Below the pieces are notes generated by a model. It did not search any database, was not told where the DNA came from, and saw nothing but the letters and a program-made list of their open reading frames with translations. A DNA stretch of 64,000 bases from JABMRW01 sp964396965. Its GTDB lineage: Bacteria; Chloroflexota; Dehalococcoidia; Dehalococcoidales; BS750m-G39. The translations under genes and the position numbers were made by a program. The stretch is from positions 62,001-126,000 of the forward strand of contig CAYNGD010000001.1 of assembly GCA_964396965.1 (NCBI GenBank). The letters run 5' to 3'. Shown here piece by piece: positions 7,921 through 17,701 of the stretch (the stretch's first letter is position 1; each line of letters opens with the position of its first letter).

Positions 7921-9504
7921 CTAGCGCTTGCGCCTTTTGTACATCCAGAAGACCAGGCCCACCAGCACCAGGGCAGCCAGGCCGTAAAGGATGTACCAGA
8001 CCCCGGCGGCCATGGCCGTCCTGGAAAAGCCGACGTAGAATAACCCCACCGTTGACCACTCGCTCTCGTTTGAGGCGCCGTCCACCGCCCTTACCCGCCA
8101 GTAGTAGGCTTTCTGACCGGCTGGAGCCAGCTTTTCCTCTTCGGTCAGGGTATATTCCGAGAGGGGCAGGCCCTGTTTATCCACCAATATGTTGGTGAAA
8201 TCAACGTCCGAGGCAACCTGAAGGGTATAGCTCACCCTGCTGGGGTCGGTGACATCGCTCCAATCAAAGCGTGCCTTCTCCTCGGCGGTGCCGGCGGCCT
8301 CCGGTACTTTAAGCACCGGCACCGGCGGCGGCGCTGACTCCATGATGAAGGTGGTGGTGGCGGTGATGTTCCCATCGGTGGCTGTTATAAGGTGGCTTCC
8401 CGCGGTGCTGGGGGGTACGGTAAAGTGAGTGGTGAAATTGCCGTCAGCGTCGGCAGTGGCGCTGGTCTGAGATATAACCTCGTCACCTTCATGATAACTG
8501 ATGTTAACGGCGGCCCCGCTGGCAAAGCCATCGCCGTAGATAGTAATCTCCATGCCGACATTTCCGGGGGAGTCAGGGGTGGTAAGCGGCCCCAGCCGGA
8601 TGCTGCCCAGCACCGTCAGCTGGGCCTCCGCCTTATTTAAGGCCAGGTCGGTGGCCTCTACATCTATAATGGGGTTCTCGTAGAGGGGGGCGGCAAAAAC
8701 ACAGTTAAAGCTACCCTGAAGGTCGGTCTCCAGGTAATTAGGGGTGGTCTCAAATCTATTGCCGTCAAGGGTAAGCTTGATGGAAAGCTCGGCCCCAAAG
8801 CCGGTGCCGATAACCTGCACCGTTTTTCCCCCTGTCTGCTGGGCCGGGACCAGGGTTATCTTCGGCTTAACGGTGAATATCGCCTCGGGCTTATCGCCCG
8901 ACTGGTCAGCCACCACCACGACGTGCTCACCGATAACGCCATCGGGAATAACCACGGTGCAGCTGAATTTACCCTCGCCGTCAGTCACCGTGTCCCCGCC
9001 GGCTATGTCAATTTTATCATCCCCGTACTTAACGGTGATTGCCTGCCCCGGACCGAGGTCGTCTCCGCTAATCACGACCTCGTCGCCCACCGAGCCCTCC
9101 TCCGGCTCAAGCTGGATTTCACCCTTGATTACGGTAAAGGTGGCCACCGCCACTATCTCCTTGCTGGCACTGGCGGCGTAAAGATAATACTCCCCGCCGT
9201 GCACATCCTCCTTATGGGTACCGTCTTCAAGCCTCTCCGGCACCTTGAAGGTATCGATGGTTATCTGCAGATAGGCCCTGACCTGGTTGCCGATTTTGTC
9301 ACCCACTTTGGCTTTATCGCTGGAGAAATAGAAGCGCGCCGACACATCACCCGAATAGCTAATATTAACCCAGTCCCCGATCTTCCCCTCCTTAGGGGTA
9401 AGGCTGAGGGACGCCGCCGCCACCGTAGCCGCGGCCAAGGTCGATAGCAACAGGGCAAGAATAATGCCTAGTGCCAGCAGGCGACAGAGCTCTCTATACC
9501 TCAT
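7921..9504 (-). CDS. exported IPT/TIG-like Ig-repeat protein with C-terminal membrane anchor
   Basis: 527 residues from ATG 9504, chosen because GGAGG lies just upstream; an in-frame ATG 13 codons earlier has none. A signal sequence (LALGIILALLLSTLAAATVAAA) is followed by four or five Ig-like IPT/TIG repeats, each with a GxGF or GDDLGPG turn (for example VQVIGTGFGAEL and ITIYGDGFASGAA). A fibronectin-like module at about 395-480 (YTLQVASDVDF...YYWRVRAVDG) follows. The C-terminus is one transmembrane helix and KRRKR, so the Ig part faces outside. No catalytic motif is seen. It is divergent from the downstream Sua5 gene. Confidence 0.85.
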   Translation of the reverse strand: MRYRELCRLLALGIILALLLSTLAAATVAAASLSLTPKEGKIGDWVNISYSGDVSARFYFSSDKAKVGDKIGNQVRAYLQITIDTFKVPERLEDGTHKEDVHGGEYYLYAASASKEIVAVATFTVIKGEIQLEPEEGSVGDEVVISGDDLGPGQAITVKYGDDKIDIAGGDTVTDGEGKFSCTVVIPDGVIGEHVVVVADQSGDKPEAIFTVKPKITLVPAQQTGGKTVQVIGTGFGAELSIKLTLDGNRFETTPNYLETDLQGSFNCVFAAPLYENPIIDVEATDLALNKAEAQLTVLGSIRLGPLTTPDSPGNVGMEITIYGDGFASGAAVNISYHEGDEVISQTSATADADGNFTTHFTVPPSTAGSHLITATDGNITATTTFIMESAPPPVPVLKVPEAAGTAEEKARFDWSDVTDPSRVSYTLQVASDVDFTNILVDKQGLPLSEYTLTEEEKLAPAGQKAYYWRVRAVDGASNESEWSTVGLFYVGFSRTAMAAGVWYILYGLAALVLVGLVFWMYKRRKR

Positions 9505-9625
9505 CTTACCTCCAATAATATGTTCCAAAATGACTCCTGTCAATCACACTTTTTTCCTAGATTGTCCCGGTGGTCGGCAGATTTTTATCGGCTCCGACTA
9601 TGTGCTATACTGTGTTTCAAGAGTA

Positions 9626-10264
9626 ATGGAGATGAAAAATCTGACTACTTCCATCCAGAAGCAGGTGGAGCAGGCCATCATCATCCTGAAACAGGGGGGC
9701 ATCGTCGCCTGCCCCACCGATACCGTCTACGGAGTGGGCGCCGCCATCTACATTGAGTCGGCGGTGGAGAGGGTCTACCAGATAAAGGGGCGGCCGCGCA
9801 GCCGGCCGCTGCCCATCCTGCTGGCCGAGAAATACCAGATGACCGAAGTAGCCAAAATCGTGCCGCCGCTGGCCCGGCGCCTGGCCGACCGGTTTTTCCC
9901 CGGCGCCCTGACCATAGTGCTGCCCAAGGCCGACTCTGTCCCCGATATCGTCACCGGCGGGCGCAAGACCATCGCCCTAAGAATCGCTGACCACCCCATA
10001 CCCACCGCTGTCGTCAAGGGGCTGGGGATTCCCATCGTTGGCACCAGCGCCAACCTAAGCGGAAACCCGAGCGCCCTCACCGCCGAGGAGGTGCGTGCCC
10101 AGCTCGGCGACAAGGTGGATATGATTATCGAAGGCGGACGCTGCCCCGGCGGGCGGGAATCGACCATCATCGACCTGAGCGGGGAGAGCCCGAGGATTCT
10201 GCGCTCGGGGCCGATATCAATGGAAGAACTTAAGGAGATATGCTCCAGCCTGGTTATGGCCTGA
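9626..10264 (+). CDS. L-threonylcarbamoyladenylate synthase (Sua5/YrdC/TsaC family)
   Basis: 212 residues from ATG 9626; the frame extends upstream but without family similarity. The protein makes threonylcarbamoyl-AMP from threonine, bicarbonate and ATP for the t6A37 modification of ANN-decoding tRNAs. The family signature is clear: GGIVACPTDTVYGVGA near the N-terminus, KGRPRSRPLP for ATP and substrate binding, FFPGALTIVL, and GTSANLSGNPS. It is the short form without the C-terminal Sua5 domain. A TATACT box at 9606-9611 lies 14 bp before the start, so the transcript would have almost no leader. rpiB follows after 12 bp. Confidence 0.95.
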   Translation: MEMKNLTTSIQKQVEQAIIILKQGGIVACPTDTVYGVGAAIYIESAVERVYQIKGRPRSRPLPILLAEKYQMTEVAKIVPPLARRLADRFFPGALTIVLPKADSVPDIVTGGRKTIALRIADHPIPTAVVKGLGIPIVGTSANLSGNPSALTAEEVRAQLGDKVDMIIEGGRCPGGRESTIIDLSGESPRILRSGPISMEELKEICSSLVMA

Positions 10265-10276
10265 AGGAGAATGGAG

Positions 10277-10720
10277 ATGCGCGTTGCCATCGGCGCCGAC
10301 CACCGTGGGGTGGAGCTGAAAAAAACGGTCATCAGCCTGCTTGAGGCCGCCGGATACGAGTACGAGGACTTCGGCAGCTACGGCACCGAGTCGGTGGACT
10401 TCCCCGATTTCGCTATAAAGGTGGCCAACGGGGTGGCCCGGGGTGACTTTGAACGCGGCATTTTAATCTGCGATACTGGCATCGGCATGTGCATCGCCGC
10501 CAACAAGGTGAAGGGAATCAGGGCCGCCCTCTGCTATAACGTCTTCAACGCCCGGCGCGCCCGCCAGCACAACAACGCCAACATCCTCTGCCTGGGGGCC
10601 GGCGAGGGAGAGCTGCAGGACCCGGTAGCCGAAATCGTTAACGCCTTCCTCACCACCGAGTTTGAGGGGGGGCGGCACCAGCGCCGCATCGACAAGATAA
10701 CGGCCATGGAGGGCCAGTAG
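10277..10720 (+). CDS. rpiB: ribose-5-phosphate isomerase B
   Basis: 147 residues from ATG 10277, chosen over ATG 10271 because AAGGAG is then seven bases upstream. It interconverts ribose 5-phosphate and ribulose 5-phosphate. Motifs are typical of RpiB/LacAB: IGADHRGVELK at the N-terminus, DFPDFA, and the catalytic-Cys segment LICDTGIGMCIAANKVKGIRAA, followed by ARQHNNANILCLGA. Length matches the family. It is 12 bp downstream of the Sua5-like gene and probably co-transcribed with it. The next promoter begins only 21 bp after its stop. Confidence 0.95.
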   Translation: MRVAIGADHRGVELKKTVISLLEAAGYEYEDFGSYGTESVDFPDFAIKVANGVARGDFERGILICDTGIGMCIAANKVKGIRAALCYNVFNARRARQHNNANILCLGAGEGELQDPVAEIVNAFLTTEFEGGRHQRRIDKITAMEGQ

Positions 10721-10741
10721 CTACCCCTCAAGGAGGGAAAG

Positions 10742-10770
10742 TTGACAATAAATGGGAACTGTGCTATCTT
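10742..10770 (+). promoter_or_regulatory. sigma70-type promoter of the ilv/leu block
   Basis: TTGACA at 10742-10747 and TATCTT at 10765-10770 are separated by exactly 17 bp. Transcription would start near 10777, about two bases before the ATG of the leader peptide, so that peptide would be read from a leaderless transcript. Confidence 0.8.
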
Positions 10771-10778
10771 ATCTGGTA

Positions 10779-10832
10779 ATGAAAACTCAGAATCTGGTTC
10801 TGGTACTTATTGTTATGAAGCAAAGCCCGTGA
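10779..10832 (+). CDS. ilv operon attenuator leader peptide
   Basis: A 17-residue open frame, MKTQNLVLVLIVMKQSP, ends at TGA 10830-10832. Codons 6-12 (10794-10814) are Leu-Val-Leu-Val-Leu-Ile-Val, seven consecutive codons for the three end products of the downstream pathway. The frame begins where the promoter predicts the transcript start and ends 22 bp before a strong terminator. This is the layout of a translation-coupled ilv attenuator: a ribosome stalled for charged Leu, Val or Ile tRNA would favour antitermination. The frame is too short for standard gene callers. Confidence 0.85.
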   Translation: MKTQNLVLVLIVMKQSP

Positions 10833-10853
10833 GTGGGGTTTAGCTGCAACGTG

Positions 10854-10880
10854 AGCCGTCCCCACGGGACGGCTTTTTTT
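10854..10880 (+). terminator. intrinsic terminator / attenuator before ilvD
   Basis: AGCCGTCCC (10854-10862) and GGGACGGCT (10866-10874) form a perfect 9-bp stem with a CAC loop, followed by a T run to 10880. An upstream GTGGGG (10833-10838, directly after the leader stop codon) is exactly complementary to CCCCAC (10860-10865) in the terminator's left arm and loop, so an antiterminator can form. A third segment, AAAGCCC (10822-10828), can pair with GGGGTTT (10835-10841) apart from one mismatch and would act as the protector. Confidence 0.88.
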
Positions 10881-10905
10881 ATAATAAATATAAATAGGGG
10901 AAAAT

Positions 10906-12573
10906 ATGAAAAGCGACGCTGTCAAAAGAGGTATAGAGCGGGCACCGCACCGGGCTTTGCTGCACGCCCTGGGCTGGAGCCGGGACGATATCGATAAGCC
11001 GCTCATCGGGGTCATCAACAGCTTTACCGAGATTGTCCCCGGCCACATGCACCTGCCCCAGATTGCCCAGGCGGTCAAGGCCGGGGTGCGGAGCGGCGGC
11101 GGCGTCCCCTTCGAGGTCAACACCATCGCCGTCTGCGACGGCATCGCCATGAACCACCCCGGCATGAAGTACAGCCTGCCCAGCCGTGAGCTCATCGCCG
11201 ATTCGGCGGAGATAATGGCCGAGGCCCACGCCTTCGACGCCCTGGTCTTTATCCCCAACTGCGATAAGATAATCCCGGGGATGCTGATGGCGGCGGTGAG
11301 GCTGAACCTGCCGGCCATCTTCGTCAGCGGCGGCCCGATGCTGGCCGGGCGCCGGGAGGTCGGCGGCAGGACCGAAGCGATTGACCTAAACACCGTCTTC
11401 GAGGCGGTGGGTAGTGTGGCCGCCAGCAAAATGAAGCCGGAGGAGTTGGATGAGCTGGAGGCGCTGGCCTGCCCCGGCTGCGGCAGCTGCGCCGGTATGT
11501 TCACCGCCAACACCATGAACTGCCTGACCGAAGCCCTGGGCATGGGGCTGGCCGGCAACGGAACAATACCGGCGGTGGATGCCCGGCGGCTAGAGCTGGC
11601 CAGGAAGGCCGGAGAGCAGGTGATGAGGCTGCTGGCCGATAACATACGCCCCAGGGATATTATAACCGGGGAGGCTATTTATAACGCCTTCGCCGTGGAT
11701 ATGGCGCTGGGGGGGAGCACCAACTCCGTCCTGCACCTGATGGCCATCGCCAGCGAGGCCGGGGTCGATTTCCCGCTGACCAAAGTAAACGAGATAAGCC
11801 AGCGCACCCCTCATCTATCTAAGTTGAGGCCTTCCGGCGACTATCATATCGAGGATTTGGACCGCGCCGGCGGAATACCAGCGGTAATGAAGGAATTAAA
11901 AACGCTGCTGAATTTAAAGGTAAAAACCGTTTCGGGGAAGGCATTGGGCGAGGTTATCGCCGCCGCCCGAAATACCGATGAAGAGGTCATCCGCCCCTTT
12001 GACCGGCCTCACTCCCCTACCGGCGGCCTGGCTATCCTTTTCGGCAACCTGGCGCCGGAGGGAGCGGTGGTGAAAAAAGCGGCAGTCGCCCCGGAGATGA
12101 TGTCCCACCGGGGCAAGGCGCGGGTCTTTGATTCCGAGGAAGAGACCACCAGGGCCATTATGGCTAAAAAGATAAAGGCGGGTGAGGTGGTGGTCATCCG
12201 CTACGAGGGGCCCAAAGGGGGGCCGGGGATGAGGGAGATGCTCACCCCCACCTCGCTGCTCAGCGGGATGGGTATGGACAAAGAGGTGGCCCTGATTACC
12301 GACGGGCGTTTCTCGGGGGCGACGCGGGGGGCGGCCATCGGCCATGTCTCCCCCGAAGCCGCCAGCCGAGGGCCCATCGCCGCCCTGAAAGACGGTGATA
12401 TAATCAGGATTGATATTGAAAATTGCAAGCTCGACGCTGAGCTTTCTGATAAAGAGATAAGCGAGCGCCTAAAGCTACTGGCCGAGTTCGAGCCCAGGGT
12501 CAAGACGGGCTATCTCAAGCGCTACGCCGAGAAGGTGACCTCGGCCAGCACCGGCGCCGTGTTCACTAGATAG
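10906..12573 (+). CDS. ilvD: dihydroxy-acid dehydratase
   Basis: 555 residues, start ATG 10906 with AGGGG upstream. It dehydrates dihydroxyisovalerate and dihydroxymethylvalerate in valine and isoleucine synthesis. Fe-S ligand segments are present (NCDKIIPGM and CPGCGSCAGMFTANTMNC), as are PFDRPHSPTGGLAILFGNLAPEG and the C-terminal TDGRFSGATRGAAIGHVSPEA. Length is normal. It is the first structural gene behind the attenuator, with ilvB 10 bp downstream. Confidence 0.97.
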   Translation: MKSDAVKRGIERAPHRALLHALGWSRDDIDKPLIGVINSFTEIVPGHMHLPQIAQAVKAGVRSGGGVPFEVNTIAVCDGIAMNHPGMKYSLPSRELIADSAEIMAEAHAFDALVFIPNCDKIIPGMLMAAVRLNLPAIFVSGGPMLAGRREVGGRTEAIDLNTVFEAVGSVAASKMKPEELDELEALACPGCGSCAGMFTANTMNCLTEALGMGLAGNGTIPAVDARRLELARKAGEQVMRLLADNIRPRDIITGEAIYNAFAVDMALGGSTNSVLHLMAIASEAGVDFPLTKVNEISQRTPHLSKLRPSGDYHIEDLDRAGGIPAVMKELKTLLNLKVKTVSGKALGEVIAAARNTDEEVIRPFDRPHSPTGGLAILFGNLAPEGAVVKKAAVAPEMMSHRGKARVFDSEEETTRAIMAKKIKAGEVVVIRYEGPKGGPGMREMLTPTSLLSGMGMDKEVALITDGRFSGATRGAAIGHVSPEAASRGPIAALKDGDIIRIDIENCKLDAELSDKEISERLKLLAEFEPRVKTGYLKRYAEKVTSASTGAVFTR

Positions 12574-12583
12574 GGGGGTTACC

Positions 12584-14314
12584 ATGAAGTTGACCGGGTC
12601 TCAGATGATAGGCGAAAGCCTGGTAAGGGAGGGGGTGGAGGTTATCTTCGGCATACTGGGCGGGGCCATCCTGCCCCTGTATGACGTCCTCCCCCAGTAC
12701 CCCCAGCTACGCCACATACTGGTGCGCCACGAGCAGGGGGCGGCCCACGCCGCCGACGGCTACGCCCGGGCTACCGGTAAGGTCGGCGTGTGCTTCGCCA
12801 CCTCCGGCCCGGGGGCGACCAATCTGGTAACCGGCATCGCCAACGCCTGCCTGGACTCAGTGCCCATGGTAGCCATAACCGGACAGGTAGCCCGCCCCTT
12901 TATCGGCAAGGACGCCTTCCAGGAGGTGGATATCACCGGTATCACCCTGCCCATCACCAAACACAACTACCTGGTGATGGAGGCAGCCTCAATACCGGAG
13001 GTAGTCAAGGAGGCCTTTCACCTGGCCCGGACGGGGCGGCCGGGGCCGGTGCTCATCGACCTGCCCCGCGACGTCCAGATAGAGCAGGCCGAGTTCAACT
13101 ACCCGAGCAAGCCTAACCTGCCCAGCTACAAGCCGACCTTAAAGGGGCACCCCGCCCAGATAAAGAAGGCGGCCAGGCTGATAAACGAGGCCAAGAAACC
13201 GGTGATTATCGCCGGGAGGGGGGTTACTATCTCTAAAGCCTATGACGAGCTGAAAGAGCTGGTGGAGAAGGCCCAGATACCGCTGATTACCACCCTGCTG
13301 GGCATCAGCTGCTTCCCCGAGTCACATGTTTTGAGCTACGGGATGCTGGGGATGCACGGCATGGCCTACGCCAACATGGCCGTTGACGCCTCCGACCTGA
13401 TTATCGCTATTGGGATGAGGTTCGATGACCGGGCTACCGCCAAGGTGAGTGATTTCGCTCCTCACGCCCACGTTATCCATATTGACATCGACCCCGCCGA
13501 AATCGGCAAAAACGTGCGCGTTGACGTGCCCATCGTCGGTGACGTCAAGTACGTCCTTAAAGATTTGAATAAAGAGGTCGAATCGGCCAGGCATATCGAA
13601 TGGGTAAGGCAGCTCGATGACTGGCACCGGGAGCACCCGTCAACCACCATTCGGGACAGCCAGAGCCTGCTGCCCCAGTACGTGGTGCGCTCGATTTACG
13701 AGGTGACCAGAGGTGATGCCACCATCGTCACCGGGGTGGGACAGCACCAGATGTGGGCTGCCCAGCATTACTGGTACGATAAACCAAACACGTTTATATC
13801 GTCGGGGGGTCTGGGGACGATGGGCTTCGGCCTGCCAGCGGCCATCGGGGCTAAAGTTGGCTGTCCCGACAGCACCGTCTGGTGCATCGACGGCGACGGC
13901 AGCCTCCAGATGACAATACAGGAGCTGGCCACCGCCGTCCAGGAAAAGGTGGCGGTCAAGATAGCCGTCCTCCACAACACCTACCTGGGAATGGTAAGGC
14001 AGTGGCAGGAGCTTTTCTACGGGAAGAGATACGTGGCCACACCGCTATCCAGCCCGGACTTCGTCAAGATTGCCGATGCCTACGGCATTGCCGGGCTGAG
14101 GGTGAAACACCGGGAAGAGGTGATGCCCGCCCTTGAGAAGGCAATGGCCGAGCCGGGGCCCTTCCTGATTGACTTCATCGTCGAACCGGAGGAGAATGTC
14201 TATCCGATGGTGCCGCCGGGGGCGTCCCTGGCCGAAGTCATCGAGGAACCGAAAAAGAGGGCCAGGCCCAGAGCGATTAAGGACTCGGACAAGCTACCGG
14301 TGAGCAATATCTAA
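12584..14314 (+). CDS. ilvB: acetolactate synthase large (catalytic) subunit
   Basis: 576 residues. This thiamine diphosphate enzyme condenses two pyruvates, or pyruvate and 2-oxobutyrate. Seen are the catalytic Glu segment LVRHEQGAAHAADGYARATGKVG, the FAD-region RFDDRATAKVSDFAPHA, and the ThDP/Mg motif IDGDGSLQMTIQELATAVQE ending in NTYLGMVRQWQELFY. The start ATG at 12584 has AGGGGGG nearby. It follows ilvD by 10 bp and is followed by the regulatory subunit gene, an ordinary ilvBN arrangement. The C-terminus (EEPKKRARPRAIKDSDKL) is a short polar tail. Confidence 0.97.
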   Translation: MKLTGSQMIGESLVREGVEVIFGILGGAILPLYDVLPQYPQLRHILVRHEQGAAHAADGYARATGKVGVCFATSGPGATNLVTGIANACLDSVPMVAITGQVARPFIGKDAFQEVDITGITLPITKHNYLVMEAASIPEVVKEAFHLARTGRPGPVLIDLPRDVQIEQAEFNYPSKPNLPSYKPTLKGHPAQIKKAARLINEAKKPVIIAGRGVTISKAYDELKELVEKAQIPLITTLLGISCFPESHVLSYGMLGMHGMAYANMAVDASDLIIAIGMRFDDRATAKVSDFAPHAHVIHIDIDPAEIGKNVRVDVPIVGDVKYVLKDLNKEVESARHIEWVRQLDDWHREHPSTTIRDSQSLLPQYVVRSIYEVTRGDATIVTGVGQHQMWAAQHYWYDKPNTFISSGGLGTMGFGLPAAIGAKVGCPDSTVWCIDGDGSLQMTIQELATAVQEKVAVKIAVLHNTYLGMVRQWQELFYGKRYVATPLSSPDFVKIADAYGIAGLRVKHREEVMPALEKAMAEPGPFLIDFIVEPEENVYPMVPPGASLAEVIEEPKKRARPRAIKDSDKLPVSNI

Positions 14315-14334
14315 GCCGGAAAGAGAGGTGCAAT

Positions 14335-14886
14335 ATGCCCAAACATATCATCGTCGCACTGGTAGAGGACAGGCCGGGGGTGCTCAACCACATGGCCAGC
14401 CTTTTCCGCCGGCGGGGCTTCAATATCGAGAGCATCGCCGTGGGACACAGCGAATCGCCCCACCTGTCGCGGATGACTCTGGTCGTCAACGGGGCCAACA
14501 CCATGGTGGAGCAGGTCAGGAAGCAGCTGGACAAGCTGATAGATGTGGTCAAGGTCTCCGATATCACCGGCGAAAAGACGATTATCCGGGAACTGGCCCT
14601 GATTAAGGTAAAGGCCACCTCGGTTACCCGAAGCGAGATTTTGCAGATTGTGGATATCTTCCGGGCGAATATAGTCGATGTCGCCGCCGATTCGGTGACC
14701 ATCGAGGTCACCGGCGACGATGCTAAAATAGAATCCCTGCTCGACCTGCTGCGCGGTTTCGGCCTCAGGGAGCTGGCCCGGACGGGGCGCATCGCCCTGA
14801 CCCGGGGCGAGACCAGCCCGCTGCCGGTAATAAAGCCGCCCCGGGCCAAGGGGCAGAAAGCAACTAATAAAACTAATAATAAATAG
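14335..14886 (+). CDS. ilvN: acetolactate synthase small (regulatory) subunit
   Basis: 183 residues, start ATG 14335 with AGAGAGG upstream. The N-terminal ACT domain (HIIVALVEDRPGVLNHMASLFRRRGFNIESIAVGHSE, given here as landmark residues 3-40) binds valine for feedback inhibition in this family; the C-terminal ACT-like half contains LALIKVKATSVTRSEI and GDDAKIESLLDLLRGFG. The Lys/Asn-rich tail (KGQKATNKTNNK) looks disordered. It lies between ilvB and ilvC with short gaps and pairs with the IlvB subunit. Confidence 0.96.
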   Translation: MPKHIIVALVEDRPGVLNHMASLFRRRGFNIESIAVGHSESPHLSRMTLVVNGANTMVEQVRKQLDKLIDVVKVSDITGEKTIIRELALIKVKATSVTRSEILQIVDIFRANIVDVAADSVTIEVTGDDAKIESLLDLLRGFGLRELARTGRIALTRGETSPLPVIKPPRAKGQKATNKTNNK

Positions 14887-14899
14887 AAGGAGTAAAACG

Positions 14900-15895
<996 letters not shown>

Positions 15896-15939
15896 AGCAC
15901 GGGTAGTTAGACAGGCAAAACTCTTTAAGTTAGAGAATT

Positions 15940-16010
15940 TAGAGAGGGGCGAAGCCCCTCTTATAGAAAATTCCCCCTTCCCTAGTAAGGGAAGGGGGTA
16001 AGGGGGATAG
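15940..16010. repeat. double-hairpin intergenic repeat, copy 1
   Basis: Two adjacent palindromes: GAGGGGC (15944-15950) with GCCCCTC (15954-15960), and CCCCCTTCCCT (15973-15983) with AGGGAAGGGGG (15988-15998), followed by TAAGGGGGATAG. The whole unit recurs in inverted orientation at 27888-27958. It could terminate or stabilise ilvC mRNA, or be a small non-autonomous mobile repeat. Confidence 0.7.
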
Positions 16011-16104
16011 GTTGGCAGGAGTGGGAAAAGAGGTTAGTCTGACTGGTAACTAAAATGTATAAAAAACGTTCCTTTTACGGGGGAAAGAAACTCATCCTTA
16101 CCAG

Positions 16105-16128
16105 CCCCTCTCCGTCACCGGGGAGGGG
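16105..16128. repeat. hairpin upstream of leuA
   Basis: CCCCTCTCCG (16105-16114) and CGGGGAGGGG (16119-16128) form a 10-bp stem with one G-T pair and a TCAC loop, 41 bp before leuA. There is no T run, so it is not a clear terminator. Similar G/C-rich palindromes occur in other gaps of the window. Confidence 0.5.
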
Positions 16129-16169
16129 ATAAGCCGCTTTGACCAAATATTTCTCCCGAGGAGGAACCA

Positions 16170-17699
16170 ATGGCTGAGAAAACAGATAGAGTAATCATCT
16201 TCGACACCACGCTGCGTGACGGTGAGCAGGCGGCGGGGGGAACATTAAATATCCAGGAGAAGCTGGAGATAGCCAAACAGCTGGAGAGGCTCGGCGTTGA
16301 CGTCATCGAGGCCGGCTTCCCCATCAGCTCGCCGGGCGACTTCGAGGCGGTCAGCCTCATCGCCAGAGAGGTTCGCCAGCCGGTAATCTGCGGGCTGGCC
16401 AGAGCCCACCCCGACGACATTGACCGCGCCTGGGAGGCCATTAAAGATGCGGCCCGCCCCCGGATACACGTCTTTTTATCGTCATCGGATATACACCTGG
16501 TCTACCAGCTCAAGAAAAGCCGGCAGGAAGTCCTGGAGACCTCCGCCGAGATGGTGGCCAGAGCCAAGCAATATACCGATGACATCGAGTTTTCCCCGAT
16601 GGACGCCAGCCGCACCGAGCCGGAATATATCCACCAGATAGTGAAGGCGGTGATTGAGGCCGGCGCCACCACGGTGAACATACCCGACACGGTGGGCTAC
16701 GCCATCCCCGGCGAGTTCGGTAGCCTCATCTTGGGCATCTTTAAGAACGTGCCCAATATCGGCAAGGCGGTCATCAGCGTCCACTGCCACAACGATTTAG
16801 GCCTGGCGGTGGCCAACAGCCTGGAGGCGGTAAGGCGGGGGGCCAGGCAGGTGGAGTGCACCGTCAACGGCATCGGGGAGAGGGCGGGCAACGCCTCCCT
16901 CGAGGAAATCGTCATGGCCATCAAGACCCGCCAGGACTTCTTCTCCCTGACCACCGGCGTCAAGACCAGCCAGATATACAAGGCCAGCCGGCTGGTCAGC
17001 GACCTGACCGGCTTCGTCGTCCAGCCCAACAAGGCCATTGTCGGGGCCAACGCCTTCCGCCACGAGTCGGGAATCCACCAGGACGGCGTTATCAAGATGC
17101 CCATAACCTACGAGATAATAGACCCCAAGACGGTGGGCATCCCCTCCTCGAGCCTGGTGCTGGGCAAGCTCAGCGGGCGACACGCCTTCAAGGAGCGCCT
17201 GGCCGAGCTGGGCTACAGCCTGAAGGAGGAGGACTTCAACCGCGCCTTCAGCGCCTTCAAGGAGCTGGCCGATAAGAAGAAGGGGGTGTCCGACAGGGAC
17301 ATCGAGTCCCTCATCGCCGAGGAGCGGCGCACCGTCTCCGAGGTTTATCACCTCGACCGCGTCCAGGTCTCATCAGGCGACCGGGGCATACCCACCGCTG
17401 CCGTCAGGCTCATCGGCCCCGATGGCAAGGTGCTGGAGGACGCCGCACTGGGCACCGGCCCGGTTGACGCCGTCTATAAGGCCATTAACAGGATAGTGAA
17501 TGTGCCCAACCAGCTTACCGAGTTCACCGTCAAATCGGTAACCGAGGGCATCGATGCCATCGGCGAGGTGTTGATAAGGATAGAGAGCCAGGGCATAACC
17601 TACACCGGCCGGGGCGCCGATACCGATATCATCGTCGCCAGCGCCAAGGCCTACATGAACGCCCTTAACCGGCTCTTAGCCAGCAAGGGAGGGAGCTGA
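16170..17699 (+). CDS. leuA: 2-isopropylmalate synthase
   Basis: 509 residues, start ATG 16170 with GAGGAGG upstream. It condenses acetyl-CoA and 2-oxoisovalerate, the first committed step of leucine synthesis. The HMGL-like TIM barrel shows FDTTLRDGEQAAGG at the N-terminus, VHCHNDLGLAVANS and NGIGERAGNASLEE. The C-terminal LeuA allosteric domain (about 380-505) is present (VQVSSGDRGIPTAAVRLIGPDG), so leucine feedback is likely. Length is that of the long bacterial form. leuC follows two bases after the stop. Confidence 0.96.
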   Translation: MAEKTDRVIIFDTTLRDGEQAAGGTLNIQEKLEIAKQLERLGVDVIEAGFPISSPGDFEAVSLIAREVRQPVICGLARAHPDDIDRAWEAIKDAARPRIHVFLSSSDIHLVYQLKKSRQEVLETSAEMVARAKQYTDDIEFSPMDASRTEPEYIHQIVKAVIEAGATTVNIPDTVGYAIPGEFGSLILGIFKNVPNIGKAVISVHCHNDLGLAVANSLEAVRRGARQVECTVNGIGERAGNASLEEIVMAIKTRQDFFSLTTGVKTSQIYKASRLVSDLTGFVVQPNKAIVGANAFRHESGIHQDGVIKMPITYEIIDPKTVGIPSSSLVLGKLSGRHAFKERLAELGYSLKEEDFNRAFSAFKELADKKKGVSDRDIESLIAEERRTVSEVYHLDRVQVSSGDRGIPTAAVRLIGPDGKVLEDAALGTGPVDAVYKAINRIVNVPNQLTEFTVKSVTEGIDAIGEVLIRIESQGITYTGRGADTDIIVASAKAYMNALNRLLASKGGS

Positions 17700-17701
17700 C
17701 A

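Noticed and set aside
8923..9447. 174-codon plus-strand frame opposite the Ig-repeat protein
   Set aside because: The minus-strand gene has a signal peptide, repeats and an anchor; the plus frame is a shadow.
10721..10905. T-box riboswitch as an alternative for the ilv leader
   Set aside because: No T-box core sequence or specifier-loop layout is seen; the coding leader explains the region better.
10764..11645. 293-codon frame on the minus strand opposite ilvD
   Set aside because: Ser/Pro/Ala-rich composition typical of the antisense of a GC-rich gene; ilvD in the other strand is unambiguous.
16055..16132. Possible 25-residue leader peptide before leuA (contains Leu-Ile-Leu)
   Set aside because: Only three branched-chain codons, the hairpin lies inside the frame and there is no T run, so it does not form an attenuator.
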